Source: DASUFF01 sp036274695 (lineage in GTDB: Bacteria > UBA10199 > JACPAL01 > GCA-016699445). Taken from it: 64,000 nt of DNA. A program made the position numbers and the translations under genes. This document shows, piece by piece, positions 15,172-24,190 of this stretch; the first letter of the stretch is position 1, and each line of letters opens with the position of its first letter. The stretch spans positions 1-64,000 of the forward strand of contig DASUFF010000044.1 of NCBI GenBank assembly GCA_036274695.1. Direction: 5' to 3'. The notes below the pieces were generated by a model. The model saw only the letters and a program-made list of their open reading frames with translations. It was not told the origin of the DNA and searched no databases.

Positions 15172-15567
15172 CTAACCCACCAACGCCCTCAGAAAGTCAA
15201 AAACGGTGATGATCCCGACGATCTTATCCCCTTCCACCACCGGCAGGGCGCCGATGTGTTTGTCGATGACGAGCGCCGCCGCCTTTTTCAGATCGTCTTC
15301 GGGGCCCACCTTGTAGACCTTGGTGATCATGACGTCCTCGACGTGCAGCTCGTCGGTCAGGCGGTAGAGGTCGTTCCACTCCTTGAAAACGTCCGCGATG
15401 TCCGGGCGGCGCAGGTCGCGGTCGGTGACGAAGCCGACCAGGCGGTCGCCGCGCACCACGGGGAGGTGGCGGAAGCCGTTCTTCTTCATGATCTTGAAGG
15501 CGTCCTTCACGGAGGTTTCAGGGGCCACGGTCACTACCTTGGCGGTCATCCAATCCTTGATCTTCAT
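15172..15567 (-). CDS. CBS-domain-pair protein
   Basis: 131 aa with two CBS motifs: DWMTAKVVTVAPETSVKDAFKIM then RHLPVVRGDRLVGFVTDRDL, and DVMITKVYKVGPED then GALPVVEGDKIVGIITVFDFL. Tandem CBS domains form a Bateman module that senses adenine nucleotides or other ligands. The ATG at 15567 follows GGAGAATCCC. A much longer reading frame continues upstream, but that part is antisense-like shadow of the next gene. Confidence 0.9.
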   Translation of the reverse strand: MKIKDWMTAKVVTVAPETSVKDAFKIMKKNGFRHLPVVRGDRLVGFVTDRDLRRPDIADVFKEWNDLYRLTDELHVEDVMITKVYKVGPEDDLKKAAALVIDKHIGALPVVEGDKIVGIITVFDFLRALVG

Positions 15568-15587
15568 GGGATTCTCCTTCGGCCGAT

Positions 15588-17846
15588 CTACTCTACAACG
15601 GAACGCCGAACTTCGCCATCGGAGAGAGGGAGGTAGGCAAAACCCTTGGCGCCCATCCAATCCTTGAGCGAGGTTTCCAGGCGGGAAGCGGTGTCCGGAT
15701 CGGAGGCGATGTAGACGGCGTGCGAGCCGGCGAGCAGGGCGCGGAGCAGGTCGCCGGTGGCGGAGACGGGACCGGCGGCGCCCAGGTCCAGCGGCGGGGT
15801 GACGGAAGAAATCCGGGCGAGTTTCGGAAGAGCCAGACGAAAGACCTCGGGGCCCGCGAGGAGGTTTTCCCGCCGCTCTTCCAGCGTATCCGGGTGCTTT
15901 AAGAAGGCGTTCGGCGGATGGAAGAGGACCAAGGCCTTGGCGCCTGCGCCGGCGGCGTCCTCGAGGCGCTCGGTGAGAGGGGCCAGTTCCGGCGTGATGC
16001 GGACGGCGACGGGTACGCGGACGGCGGCGGCGACGAGTGAGATGACGCGCAGCGGATCGGCCGGACCGCCTTCCTCCCGCGATCTGAGAACGATCTCGAG
16101 GGCGTCGGCCCCGGCCTGCTCGAGGGCGAAGGCCAAGGCGAGCCAGTTTTTTTCCGTTGAGGCCGCGATCCCGGCGATGACCGGCACCTCCACCGCCTCC
16201 TTCCATTCCTTCAAAAGCTCGGCGTAGCGCTCCAGCGGCGGGCGCGTCTTCTGATTGGGGCCGCGGACGCCCTGGTGAAGGGTTTCGAAGGTCCGCCACG
16301 CCTCGCGGTCCAAGTCTTCTTCGGAGACGGGCCCGAAAAAGACGGCGCCGGCGGGCGATTCGGCCACGGCGCGCCGCTCCGATTCGGAGGCCTCCGCCGG
16401 CACGCAGGCGATCAGCGGCGTGCGCAGCGAGAATCCCAAATAGCGCGTCCTTAAATCCGCCCGCGCCTGCGAAGGCCGCGCGGCCTCCCCGCCCAAGGCG
16501 GCCTTTCTCTCCAAGGGACGGAGGGGGATGACGGTCTCGGCGTCGGCCAAGGCCTGCCGGGTCCGGTCCATGGCCCGGCGGTGCGCGGCGACGATGTCCT
16601 CGCTGAAATCCCCCCAGCGGTCTTCCACCGCCTCGCGCACGATCTCCTCGGCGCGCTCGCGCGCGAGGCCCAATTGCTTTTCGGCGTCGATCGAGGCCGA
16701 CAGGCAGGCGGTGATGACGGGCCCGACGCGCTTGCCCAGCCCGGTTTCCCGGCCGATGGCGTCCAAGTCGATCGAGCGCGGCGTCTGGCCCGCGGGCGAG
16801 ACCGTCAGGATCGTTCCTTCCCAGGTGATTTGAAGGTCCGAAGACGAGAGGGGGCGGCGCTCGCCGATGGGGTGCGGGGCGATGCGCAGGTGAATCGATC
16901 CCCCCGAGGCCTCGGCCATCGTATGCGCTTGGTAATAAGAGGAGGATCGCGGCCCCAAATCCTCCAACCATCCGCGGACGGCGGCCTCCATCTCGGCCAA
17001 GGCCTCCGGGTCCCGCGCGCGAAGGACGGCCTTCCAAACGTCGGCGGGACCGTCGCCCGAGGCGAGCGGCGGCAGAGCCAAAAGGGGCGGCAGGTTCACG
17101 AACCACGACCACCCGCCCACGATGCCCTCGTGCAGGGCCGAGAGGACGTCGGCGCGCAGGAGCTCCGAGGTCATCAGCTCGCGCGTGGTGGACGGCAAGG
17201 CCTCGAGAAAGGCCCGCGCCGGCAACGGCCGGACCAGCTTCAAGGAGACCAGCGCGGTCTTTTCATCGCGGAGATTCTCCGCCTCCGCGCCCGCGGTCAC
17301 GCAGACGCGCGCGGCGTCGGCCGGGCCGGTGAATCGGCAGAGGCGCAACGCCCGCCCCGTCAACGCCTCGAAGCGTTGGAAGAGGGCGGCCAGGCGGTCG
17401 GAAAACGCCTCCTTCCCCCCGCGGGGCGTGATTTGGTCCAAATGTTTCAACTCCTCTTCGGAGAGAACGTCGCTCTTGGCCAGTTCCTCGCCGACCCAGC
17501 GCCGGTCGTAGGCGTGCAGGAGGGGCGTCGACGCCGCGCGTGCGGCGATCAAGGCGATCGCGCCCAAGTCCGCCGCTTCCTGCGAGGAGCCGGAGATCAA
17601 GACGGGCAATCCCAAGGCCAGGAAGGGCGAGAGATCGGAGGCATGGTCGTAGACGATGTGCAGAGCCGCCGGCCGGCCCTCTTCGAGGGCCTTTCGTAAG
17701 GCCGGGATCAGGCCGATGGCCTCTTCGACGCGGACGACGGAGGACAAGCGGTCGCCGGCGTCCGTCAAGACGGCGGCCGCGCGGGCGACGGCCTCGTTGC
17801 CCGTGAGGATTTTCCAATAAGGCTTGCGCAAGATGCGCCGTTTCAT
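15588..17846 (-). CDS. Fusion of degenerate PFOR-like and dihydroorotate-dehydrogenase-like domains
   Basis: 752 aa. Residues about 10-230 resemble domains I and II of pyruvate:ferredoxin oxidoreductase: ILTGNEAVARAAAVL, HIVYDHASDLSPFLALGLPVL, then AADLGAIALIAARAASTPLL, and a later LRLCRFTGPADAARVCV. From about residue 480 it resembles a dihydroorotate-dehydrogenase-like barrel: YLGFSLRTPLIACV, VPVIAGIAAST, ALEQAGADALEIVLR, VPVAVRITPEL, and GAGAKALVLFHPPN. The PFOR TPP domain and iron-sulfur Cys clusters are missing, so it is not a complete oxidoreductase. In other bacteria PFOR and DHODH-like genes are often adjacent; here pieces of both are one polypeptide. Substrate unknown. Confidence 0.6.
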   Translation of the reverse strand: MKRRILRKPYWKILTGNEAVARAAAVLTDAGDRLSSVVRVEEAIGLIPALRKALEEGRPAALHIVYDHASDLSPFLALGLPVLISGSSQEAADLGAIALIAARAASTPLLHAYDRRWVGEELAKSDVLSEEELKHLDQITPRGGKEAFSDRLAALFQRFEALTGRALRLCRFTGPADAARVCVTAGAEAENLRDEKTALVSLKLVRPLPARAFLEALPSTTRELMTSELLRADVLSALHEGIVGGWSWFVNLPPLLALPPLASGDGPADVWKAVLRARDPEALAEMEAAVRGWLEDLGPRSSSYYQAHTMAEASGGSIHLRIAPHPIGERRPLSSSDLQITWEGTILTVSPAGQTPRSIDLDAIGRETGLGKRVGPVITACLSASIDAEKQLGLARERAEEIVREAVEDRWGDFSEDIVAAHRRAMDRTRQALADAETVIPLRPLERKAALGGEAARPSQARADLRTRYLGFSLRTPLIACVPAEASESERRAVAESPAGAVFFGPVSEEDLDREAWRTFETLHQGVRGPNQKTRPPLERYAELLKEWKEAVEVPVIAGIAASTEKNWLALAFALEQAGADALEIVLRSREEGGPADPLRVISLVAAAVRVPVAVRITPELAPLTERLEDAAGAGAKALVLFHPPNAFLKHPDTLEERRENLLAGPEVFRLALPKLARISSVTPPLDLGAAGPVSATGDLLRALLAGSHAVYIASDPDTASRLETSLKDWMGAKGFAYLPLSDGEVRRSVVE

Positions 17847-17885
17847 ACCACAGACGGCGGCTTTTGCCCAGAGCCCAGAAGGGGT

Positions 17886-19043
17886 TCAGGCGGCTTTGAC
17901 CTTCCGGTCGCTCGGAAGGAAAAACAAGAGCCCGGTGACCGCCAGCGTCAGCGCGGCGTTGAAGAGAAAGGCTGGTCTTGCCCCCCAATGATCCCAGAGC
18001 AGTCCGAACAGGAGGGAGGCCGGCAGCAGTCCCATCCCGTAGGAGAAATAATACCAGCCGAGCGCCGTGGCCCGCGCTTCCCCGGAGGCGATCAAGGCCG
18101 GATAGGCCCGCTCCGCCGGCTCGATCAGCCCCGTGTGGAAGCCGTAACCGGCCATCAGCGCCCAGGAAAATGTGAGCGTCCCATCGAAGGCGAACCCGAC
18201 ATAGATGATAGCGAAGAGGATCCAGCCGAGAGCGATCGTCCGCCTCCGGCTCCACGCGTCCGACAGCCGCCCGCCCACGTACGTGGCGATTAAGGTGAAG
18301 AACGTCATCACGAACCAGGCGAGGGGCATTTGATATTCGGGAAGGCCCATGTCCCTCATCTTCATGATGAGGAAGAGCTCGGAGGGCGTGGTCAGGGCCG
18401 AGAGGAACATGAGCGCCGCGTAGGTCTTGAGCGGCTTGGGCAAACGTCTCCAGGACAACGGCGCCGCCTTCGGCGGGGGCGGCATCGCCGGTACCTTCAG
18501 GAAACGCGGAACGATCAGGACGGAAAGTATGGCCGGAATGCTGGCGATGAGGAAAAGGAAGGGCAGTTTGACGGAAAAGAGGGCGAGGGCTCCGGTGGCG
18601 ATGAGGGGGCCGAGAAGCGAGCCCGTGTGGTCCATCATCCTCTGAATGCCGAAGGCTTCTCCCAGATGTTTGCCGTCCACGGAGGCCGTGATGATCTGGT
18701 CGCGCGGGGCGGTGTGGATGCCCTTGCCGAACCGGTCGATCGTCCGGGCGGCGAGCGTCACTTCCGGATAGGGAATGGCGAGGAAAAGCCTTGCGAAGGT
18801 GGAAAGCCGGTACCCGCCGACGGTCATCTTCCGGCTGTTGCCCTTGCGGTCGGCGTACCAGCCCGCGAAGAGGGTGGTCATGTTGGCCACCGAGTTGGCC
18901 AAACCCTCCATGACGCCCAGAAAACTGGCGCCCAGTCCCATCGTCGCCAGATAGGCCGGCAAAAGCGGCGTGATCATGTCCGCGGTCACGTCGTTGAAGA
19001 GGCTCAAGCAGCCGAGCAGAAAGACGTTGCGATGGATGCGCAT
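17886..19043 (-). CDS. MFS transporter
   Basis: 385 aa, about 12 membrane helices. The MFS loop motif appears as GWYADRKGNSRK between helices 2 and 3, and RTIDRFGKGIHTAPRDQII is typical of a subgroup of small-molecule exporters. It has a short cytoplasmic C-terminus. Substrate cannot be told from sequence. The neighbouring PFOR/DHODH-like gene is on the same strand, 39 bp downstream. Confidence 0.88.
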   Translation of the reverse strand: MRIHRNVFLLGCLSLFNDVTADMITPLLPAYLATMGLGASFLGVMEGLANSVANMTTLFAGWYADRKGNSRKMTVGGYRLSTFARLFLAIPYPEVTLAARTIDRFGKGIHTAPRDQIITASVDGKHLGEAFGIQRMMDHTGSLLGPLIATGALALFSVKLPFLFLIASIPAILSVLIVPRFLKVPAMPPPPKAAPLSWRRLPKPLKTYAALMFLSALTTPSELFLIMKMRDMGLPEYQMPLAWFVMTFFTLIATYVGGRLSDAWSRRRTIALGWILFAIIYVGFAFDGTLTFSWALMAGYGFHTGLIEPAERAYPALIASGEARATALGWYYFSYGMGLLPASLLFGLLWDHWGARPAFLFNAALTLAVTGLLFFLPSDRKVKAA

Positions 19044-19154
19044 CAGCGACCCGTTAAAAATTCCAGTTTGTCGGCGACGAACTCCGAAAGACGAAGGAGT
19101 TTGTGGCGCATGGGCCGGTTTTACCTCTTTTAGCCGCGAATGCCTATCCCTCTC

Positions 19155-19382
19155 CTAACCTACGTCGGCGCCCGCGACGGTAATCGTCGCCTCGCCCACC
19201 GTCACCACCGACCCCGCACGGATCTTGCATGCCTTTCGCAGCTCCACCTGGCCGTTCACCTTCACGACCCCCGAGGCCACCAGCGCCTTTCCGGCCCCGC
19301 TGGACTCGCAGAGGTCCATGACCTTGAGGAGCTTGTTGAGTTCGATGAAGTCGTCCTTGAGCGTGAAGGTGAGGGAGGGCAT
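19155..19382 (-). CDS. S4-domain RNA-binding protein (YbcJ-like)
   Basis: 75 aa, a single S4 fold: FIELNKLLKVMDLCESSGAGKALVASG then VKVNGQVE and an RxGxxV-type end (IRAGSVVTVGEATITV). YbcJ-type proteins bind RNA and are linked to ribosome metabolism. It starts 3 bp after the stop of the upstream secreted protein gene. Confidence 0.88.
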   Translation of the reverse strand: MPSLTFTLKDDFIELNKLLKVMDLCESSGAGKALVASGVVKVNGQVELRKACKIRAGSVVTVGEATITVAGADVG

Positions 19383-19384
19383 CG

Positions 19385-20014
19385 TTATTTCATGAAGACG
19401 GATTTCGCGGTGATCTTTCCGTCCAGTTTATCGTAGAGGCACCGGTAGTCGAATTTCATTTCCGCGTCGTTCTTGCCTTGGAAAGACCCGTCGCCTTCCA
19501 AGAGTTTTCCCTCTTTCCCCGCCTTAAATTCTTTGGCGGAATGAAAGACGAGGTTCGACATCTGGGCGTTCTTCTTCTTGATCTCCGACGTGATGGCGTC
19601 CTGGCATTTGCTCACCGAGGTTTCATCGGCCACGGGCGCGGCTTTGGAGGTCGCTGGCGGCGCCGCCGCTGCCGCGGCGGGGGCGTCGGCTTTGGAGCCC
19701 GTGTAGTAGAGGTTGCCCGGTTTCCCCGAGGCGGCGTTGACGTCGCAGAACCATTCGAATTCCGTCCGCTCGCCGCCGGGCGCTACGTAAGAGCCCTTGC
19801 CCGCGTAATGCGTCAGGGGGCCGTGGGGGATGGAGCTTCTTGAGCCATTCACGAAAGCGATCTTTTTTAACTTTTCCGCCTCCTTCATTTTTTTGGCGAT
19901 GGCGTCCTCGCATTTGTCTGCGGGCGACGGGGGAGCTTTGGCCAGGAGACGGCTCGGAGCGGCAGCGCAGATCAGCGATACCATCAACACTGCAAAAATT
20001 TTTCTGAGGCTCAT
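19385..20014 (-). CDS. Secreted protein with an internally duplicated Cys-pair domain
   Basis: 209 aa with a signal peptide (LRKIFAVLMVSLICAAAPSRLLA). Two diverged copies of a roughly 65-residue unit, about 33-107 and 135-209, share KCxDAI, a helix, a GKGSY/GDGSF turn, FxWFCDV/FDYRCLY and GKPGNLY/GKITAKS. Each copy has two Cys likely forming a disulfide. An Ala/Pro linker joins them. The function is unknown. Downstream the S4 gene is closely linked. Confidence 0.75.
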   Translation of the reverse strand: MSLRKIFAVLMVSLICAAAPSRLLAKAPPSPADKCEDAIAKKMKEAEKLKKIAFVNGSRSSIPHGPLTHYAGKGSYVAPGGERTEFEWFCDVNAASGKPGNLYYTGSKADAPAAAAAAPPATSKAAPVADETSVSKCQDAITSEIKKKNAQMSNLVFHSAKEFKAGKEGKLLEGDGSFQGKNDAEMKFDYRCLYDKLDGKITAKSVFMK

Positions 20015-20074
20015 AGAGATCTCCTTATCACGGAGTCGGGCGTTAGCGCCGATACCATTTCGGTTCGCAGGTCA

Positions 20075-20089
20075 TTATCATTATGATAA
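20075..20089. promoter_or_regulatory. AT-rich palindrome in a divergent promoter region
   Basis: TTATCATTATGATAA is a perfect 7-1-7 inverted repeat between the divergent genes at 20014 and 20188. The opposite strand reads CATAATGATAATG, resembling two hexamers of a Fur box, but the third hexamer does not match. A regulator site is plausible; its identity is open. Confidence 0.35.
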
Positions 20090-20116
20090 ATTAAAAATAA
20101 AGTTCTAAAATTGCGT

Positions 20117-20144
20117 TTGAACATCGATTCAATAGGTCTACAAT
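20117..20144 (+). promoter_or_regulatory. Sigma-70 promoter of the 20188 gene
   Basis: TTGAAC, a 16-bp spacer, and TACAAT. The surroundings are far more AT-rich than the rest of the window. The start near 20151 leaves about 37 nt before the ATG, containing the GAGAGAGGGG ribosome binding site. Confidence 0.55.
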
Positions 20145-20187
20145 TATTGCGGAAATAAATCGATTCAGACTCGAGAGAGGGGGTTCT

Positions 20188-21249
20188 ATGCGAGCCACGA
20201 AACCCATCCTTTACGTGTGTCTTTCCATCACGGTTCTTTGCGCGTCCACCGCGCTGGCCGAGACCGGTGTGAAGCCGTTTGCGATTGATGCGCCGCTCAA
20301 TGTCGGGGATTCGCTGACGCTACAATCGGACGTTCCGGATCATTTCGCGGCAGGTTGGTTTCAGAAACTCAACCTGGGCGAAAAGACGGGCGCCGCCGAT
20401 TACCAGGAGAATATCTCCGGCTCCAGCTCTCGGACCCTTTCCGTCGGCGACGTCGTGAGCCAAAAAAACGGGAACATGGTCGGTCCGACCAATAAAGGGG
20501 TGAAGGATCTCATCGCCCAAGACCCGGACGCGTATTGGGATCAAACGAACGCCTGCGTCGTCACCTCCAATCCCGCCAGCCCTCGCATCGCCCCGCTCGT
20601 GGTCTTTGATCCGGAGGAATACTTGGAAACTGGCGTTGTCAGGATCGCGGCGTTTCAACAGGTCTTCTTTGAGGCCATTCTGGGCGGAAGCCAGGTGGTC
20701 GTCCGGGCGACGTCGAAGGATCCCGCCCGCACGTGTTTGGTCAACGAACAGAAGGAGACCACTTGCAACGACGGGCGGGACAACGACGGTGACGGAGCCG
20801 TCGATTGCCAGGATTCCGATTGCAGCGCCGTCATCGGGTGTACAAGCGATATCAACGTCTCCGCCATTCCTCCCAGTGCGACGGTGGCGAGGGGGCAACA
20901 ATTTGTCCGTGTGACGGGGGTCATCAACCCCTTCAATTCCGCATCCGCCGTCGTCACGGTGGTGGATCGCATCCCTCAGGGATCTAACGTCGTCTCCATC
21001 GCTTCGGTCGACCTCTACCTTCAGGGATCGACCGAACCCGTCCGGGGCGCCTGCTCGGTCGATCAAACCGAGAGTCAAACCGATATCGTTTGTACGAGTC
21101 CTTTGCAGGAGGGGACACGGATGGATATCGTCGTCGTCGAGACCATCTCCTCTGCGGGGATTTACGAACACGGGATTACGGCGTCGTCGGATCGAATCGA
21201 TCCCAATCCGGCCGACAATGTCGCCGTTTTTACGGCGATCGTCGAATAG
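20188..21249 (+). CDS. Secreted protein with TadG-like segment, CNDGxDNDGDG motif and DUF11-like domain
   Basis: 353 aa with a signal peptide ending near ALA|E (residue 24). Residues about 90-190 (GNMVGPTNKGVKDLI, DPDAYWD, SPRIAPLVVFDPEEYL) resemble the C-terminal part of TadG-like pilus proteins. Next comes CNDGRDNDGDGAVDCQDSDC, a Cys/acidic motif frequent in myxobacterial surface proteins and probably calcium-binding. The last about 120 residues look like a DUF11 beta-sandwich ending NPADNVAVFTAIV. Probably surface-exposed; role unknown. Confidence 0.75.
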   Translation: MRATKPILYVCLSITVLCASTALAETGVKPFAIDAPLNVGDSLTLQSDVPDHFAAGWFQKLNLGEKTGAADYQENISGSSSRTLSVGDVVSQKNGNMVGPTNKGVKDLIAQDPDAYWDQTNACVVTSNPASPRIAPLVVFDPEEYLETGVVRIAAFQQVFFEAILGGSQVVVRATSKDPARTCLVNEQKETTCNDGRDNDGDGAVDCQDSDCSAVIGCTSDINVSAIPPSATVARGQQFVRVTGVINPFNSASAVVTVVDRIPQGSNVVSIASVDLYLQGSTEPVRGACSVDQTESQTDIVCTSPLQEGTRMDIVVVETISSAGIYEHGITASSDRIDPNPADNVAVFTAIVE

Positions 21250-21397
21250 CCTCGACGACCAGTGCTTCAACCGTGGAGGTATGCCTCTCTAAGACGGAAA
21301 ACGGAACCCAGCCAATTCTTTCAGTCGGCCCTGGGCGTCGAACGTGAATCCCAGAAAGCCGATTCCGATTCCCCTTGGGAGTAAAGGACGTGAGGAC

Positions 21398-22399
21398 TTA
21401 GGGGCTAGGAGGCGGTTCGCAGGCGCACTCCGGCTCGCCCAATGCCCCCGTTTGTCCGGGATCCACGCAGCGGGTGGCCCCACAGGCACCCCCGTCGGGA
21501 GGTTGGCCGGCGGACTCGTCACATTCCTCTCCCGACTCCAAGACGCCGTTCCCGCACATCGGAGGGGCGGCCGGGTCGTCGACGGTCACGCATTCGCAGG
21601 TGTCGACGAAACAGGCGGCGGTCTCCCCCTTCGAAAGACATTCCTGCACGCCCTCGAAGCCGGCGGTCGCGTCGCAACCCTCCCCTTCGTCTAAGACCCC
21701 ATTCCCGCAGGTGACGCACTCGCAGGAGACCTGCTTCAGGGCCTGAAGCAACTCCTCCTCGCTTTCGGCGATGGGAAAACTCGTCGGCCCGCAGATGGTG
21801 CCGGGCTGATCCGTGCAATCGGCGGTCGTGTGGCACTCGTCGGCGACGTCCTTGGGGATGAGGCAGATGCAGTCGAAAAAGCAGAAGCTGATGGGGTCGC
21901 CAGGATCGTCCTCCCACGGCTGGCAGATTCCGTCCCCGCAGGTGCCGGTGTAGCACACACCGGGATCGAAGCAGTCTTCGAGGCAGGGATCCGTGTCGGC
22001 GCACTCGCCGTTCAAGGGATCGCAGAACCCGTCCCCGCAGGTCTCGCCTTCGGGCAGCCCGAAGCAGAGGCTCCGGTCGCAGTCCTTCGTGCAATAGGCG
22101 AAGACGTCGCATTCGCCCGCCGCCGGATCGCAGATCCCGTCGCCGCAGGGGACGATCTCGCAAAGGTCGCCGACGCCGTCTCCGTCCTCATCAATCTGGC
22201 TCGGATTGTAGACGAGGGGACAGTCGTCGACCTCAAGCGGTACGCCGTCGCAATCGGAGTCGTCAGGCGGCGGGCTGGCGAGACAGTCATCGCCGGCGGA
22301 TTCGGTCGTGGAGCCGTCCTTTCCGCAGGCGGCGGACCACAGGGATAAGGAGCCCAGGAGGACTGCGACAAAAAAGAGAAGAAATCGGCCTCGCCTCAT
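21398..22399 (-). CDS. Cys-rich lipoprotein with TSP3 and DUF4215-like repeats
   Basis: 333 aa. The signal peptide ends in a lipobox-like WSAAC, so it is probably lipid-anchored. Residues about 45-80 form a thrombospondin type 3 calcium loop (DSDCDGVPLEVDDCP, DEDGDGVGDLCE). The rest contains repeated CGDGxC/CGNGVLxxGExCD units, a disulfide-stabilised module common in myxobacterial and algal surface proteins. It is divergent from the next lipoprotein gene. The function is unknown. Confidence 0.8.
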   Translation of the reverse strand: MRRGRFLLFFVAVLLGSLSLWSAACGKDGSTTESAGDDCLASPPPDDSDCDGVPLEVDDCPLVYNPSQIDEDGDGVGDLCEIVPCGDGICDPAAGECDVFAYCTKDCDRSLCFGLPEGETCGDGFCDPLNGECADTDPCLEDCFDPGVCYTGTCGDGICQPWEDDPGDPISFCFFDCICLIPKDVADECHTTADCTDQPGTICGPTSFPIAESEEELLQALKQVSCECVTCGNGVLDEGEGCDATAGFEGVQECLSKGETAACFVDTCECVTVDDPAAPPMCGNGVLESGEECDESAGQPPDGGACGATRCVDPGQTGALGEPECACEPPPSP

Positions 22400-22480
22400 G
22401 GTGAAAAATTTTACTCCAATTGATTAGAATAACGAGTGGAAATTGGTACAATGTTAAACACTTTCTCGTTTTGATAATTT

Positions 22481-23683
22481 ATGGCCGGGCAACGACTTAA
22501 ATTGTTTGCCGCGCTCGCGGTCTTGGCGGCCCTCTCCTCCGTCGGGGGGTGTCCCTCGCCGAGCGGCCCTCCCGTCCCGCCCGCGGAGATCCCGTCCCTC
22601 GTCGCCTTCCCGCAGAGCGTCGGCATCGACGTCTCGAAGGCGGGCGAAGGCCCCTCCGCGGCCCTCAGGACCGAGGCGACCCGAAAAGATCAGTCCGACA
22701 TTACGGATTTTTCAGACGTCATCTCCCTCGGGCCGGTCATCTTCAACGGCTTCAGCGTCCTACTGGACGCCTTCCTGGGGCCTCTTTCCGATCTTGAGAT
22801 TCCGGTCAGCACGACGATCACCACCTTCGAAGGGCCGATGGCTTTCACGCCCGGCGCCATCGCGGTGGTCAAGATCGATTTCACGGACTTCGACCTCGAC
22901 GACGACGGGGCGCTCGAGGGTTGCAGCGGCTGCACGTGCCCCACGGGCTGCGCGCCGTCCTTCACCGCCTGTCCCTCGGAGGCGCCCGTGACCCGGCTCA
23001 AGCCCGTCTGCTACCGCATCTGGCTCCGCGATGTGGGGGAGACCGAGTTTGTGCGGTTCGCGGCCGGGCGGATCGACCGTTACGCTGTGCGCGACGACCC
23101 GGCGACGGAGGCCAGCGAGGAAAACGCGGGCGAGGGCCGATTTCGGCTGGGCGTCAACCCGCGGCCGGCGCCGGACGGGACGACCAACCCGCTCTCCTTC
23201 GGCGTCTTCTACGACCACTTGGACGAGACGGACTTTTTGAAAAAACAGACCGAGTTCTTCGTCAAAGACACGACGCTCGACTCGGGAAGGGCGGAAAAGG
23301 ATCGCCTCGATGTTCACGCCTTCGTCACCCAGGAGGACGCGACCGGCGCCGGCGATCCCTCCTCGCTGAAGAAGACCGTCAAGCTCGACCAGCGCTTCAA
23401 CCCGGATCCGGAGGACGGACCGGCGATCGTTCAATACATCGGCCGGTTCCGCAACGACGCGGATTTCTGGAGCGGGACCTTCAACCTCGAGGACATCACG
23501 GGCGTGGATCCCAAAAAAGTCAGCGAGGAGAACGTCTGCGCGCGGATCTCGACGGGCGGCGAGGTCGGGCAAGGCAATTGTCTGGACTTAGGAATCGACG
23601 TCACCGGCGAGGAATTCCTTCTCCCTTCCCAAGACGCGAACGTCACCTTTCCCTCCGGCTTTCCGCAAACACCGACTTTTTAA
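22481..23683 (+). CDS. Lipoprotein of unknown function
   Basis: 400 aa. A signal peptide with lipobox (SSVGGC, Cys about 23) is followed by a Pro-rich linker. The body is acidic and beta-rich with an insertion of clustered cysteines (EGCSGCTCPTGC) at about residues 145-160 following DLDDDGALEG, a possible metal-binding loop. A TACAAT-like -10 box lies about 29 bp upstream. No family recognised. Confidence 0.75.
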   Translation: MAGQRLKLFAALAVLAALSSVGGCPSPSGPPVPPAEIPSLVAFPQSVGIDVSKAGEGPSAALRTEATRKDQSDITDFSDVISLGPVIFNGFSVLLDAFLGPLSDLEIPVSTTITTFEGPMAFTPGAIAVVKIDFTDFDLDDDGALEGCSGCTCPTGCAPSFTACPSEAPVTRLKPVCYRIWLRDVGETEFVRFAAGRIDRYAVRDDPATEASEENAGEGRFRLGVNPRPAPDGTTNPLSFGVFYDHLDETDFLKKQTEFFVKDTTLDSGRAEKDRLDVHAFVTQEDATGAGDPSSLKKTVKLDQRFNPDPEDGPAIVQYIGRFRNDADFWSGTFNLEDITGVDPKKVSEENVCARISTGGEVGQGNCLDLGIDVTGEEFLLPSQDANVTFPSGFPQTPTF

Positions 23684-23781
23684 AACGGGTTCATTAGGTG
23701 GGCTTCAGCTGGATGACCTCTTTTCAAACCCCTCCATCCAAAATTCCGGACGATCCAGTAGATCGAGAGGCTCAAAAGCCG

Positions 23782-23797
23782 TGGCACCTTGATTGCA
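23782..23797 (+). promoter_or_regulatory. Sigma-54 promoter upstream of the coiled-coil gene
   Basis: TGGCACC-TTGA-TTGCA matches the -24/-12 consensus TGGCACG-N4-TTGCW with one mismatch. The GG-to-GC distance is exactly 12. The predicted start near 23808 lies about 60 bp before the gene at 23871. The segment is intergenic. Confidence 0.6.
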
Positions 23798-23870
23798 TTT
23801 CACTTTTTCCGTGTTCGAGACCCGGAAAGGTTGACGTGGAAAAGAGGAATTCTTAAGGAGGGAGACCGTT

Positions 23871-24158
23871 ATGGCGACCGACGAAAAACTCGATGAAGTT
23901 CTCAAGATCGTGCGTGAGCAGGGAAAACAGTTGGTGTCGCTCATCCAGGAGCAGGGCGAGCGCCACGAACGCCGTTTCAACGAAATCGATGGCCGATTTG
24001 CTGAGATCGACGACCGCTTCACTCAACTTGAAACTAGGCTGAATGCCAAGATCGACAAGGTCTATGAAGCCCTTTCTCAGGATATTTCCGTCTTCGCGGA
24101 AGATATGTATCGAGTGCAAGATCGTGTGACCCGGCTCGAAAAGAAGCTTCTCTCTTAG
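23871..24158 (+). CDS. Small coiled-coil protein
   Basis: 95 aa, with no signal peptide or membrane helix. Nearly the whole length is amphipathic helix with heptad-like repeats (RRFNEIDGRFAEIDDRF, QLETRLNAKIDKVYEAL, DRVTRLEKKL). The ribosome binding site AAGGAGGGAG is strong. It resembles generic short coiled-coil proteins of uncertain function. It lies behind a sigma-54 promoter. Confidence 0.75.
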   Translation: MATDEKLDEVLKIVREQGKQLVSLIQEQGERHERRFNEIDGRFAEIDDRFTQLETRLNAKIDKVYEALSQDISVFAEDMYRVQDRVTRLEKKLLS

Positions 24159-24190
24159 GCCCCCACTGAAACTCTGAAATCAGTCCCAGC

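Noticed and set aside
15172..17112. 646-aa frame extending the CBS protein upstream
   Set aside because: The extension is Arg/Gly/Pro-rich shadow of the PFOR/DHODH-like gene; the CBS gene has its own ATG and ribosome binding site at 15567.
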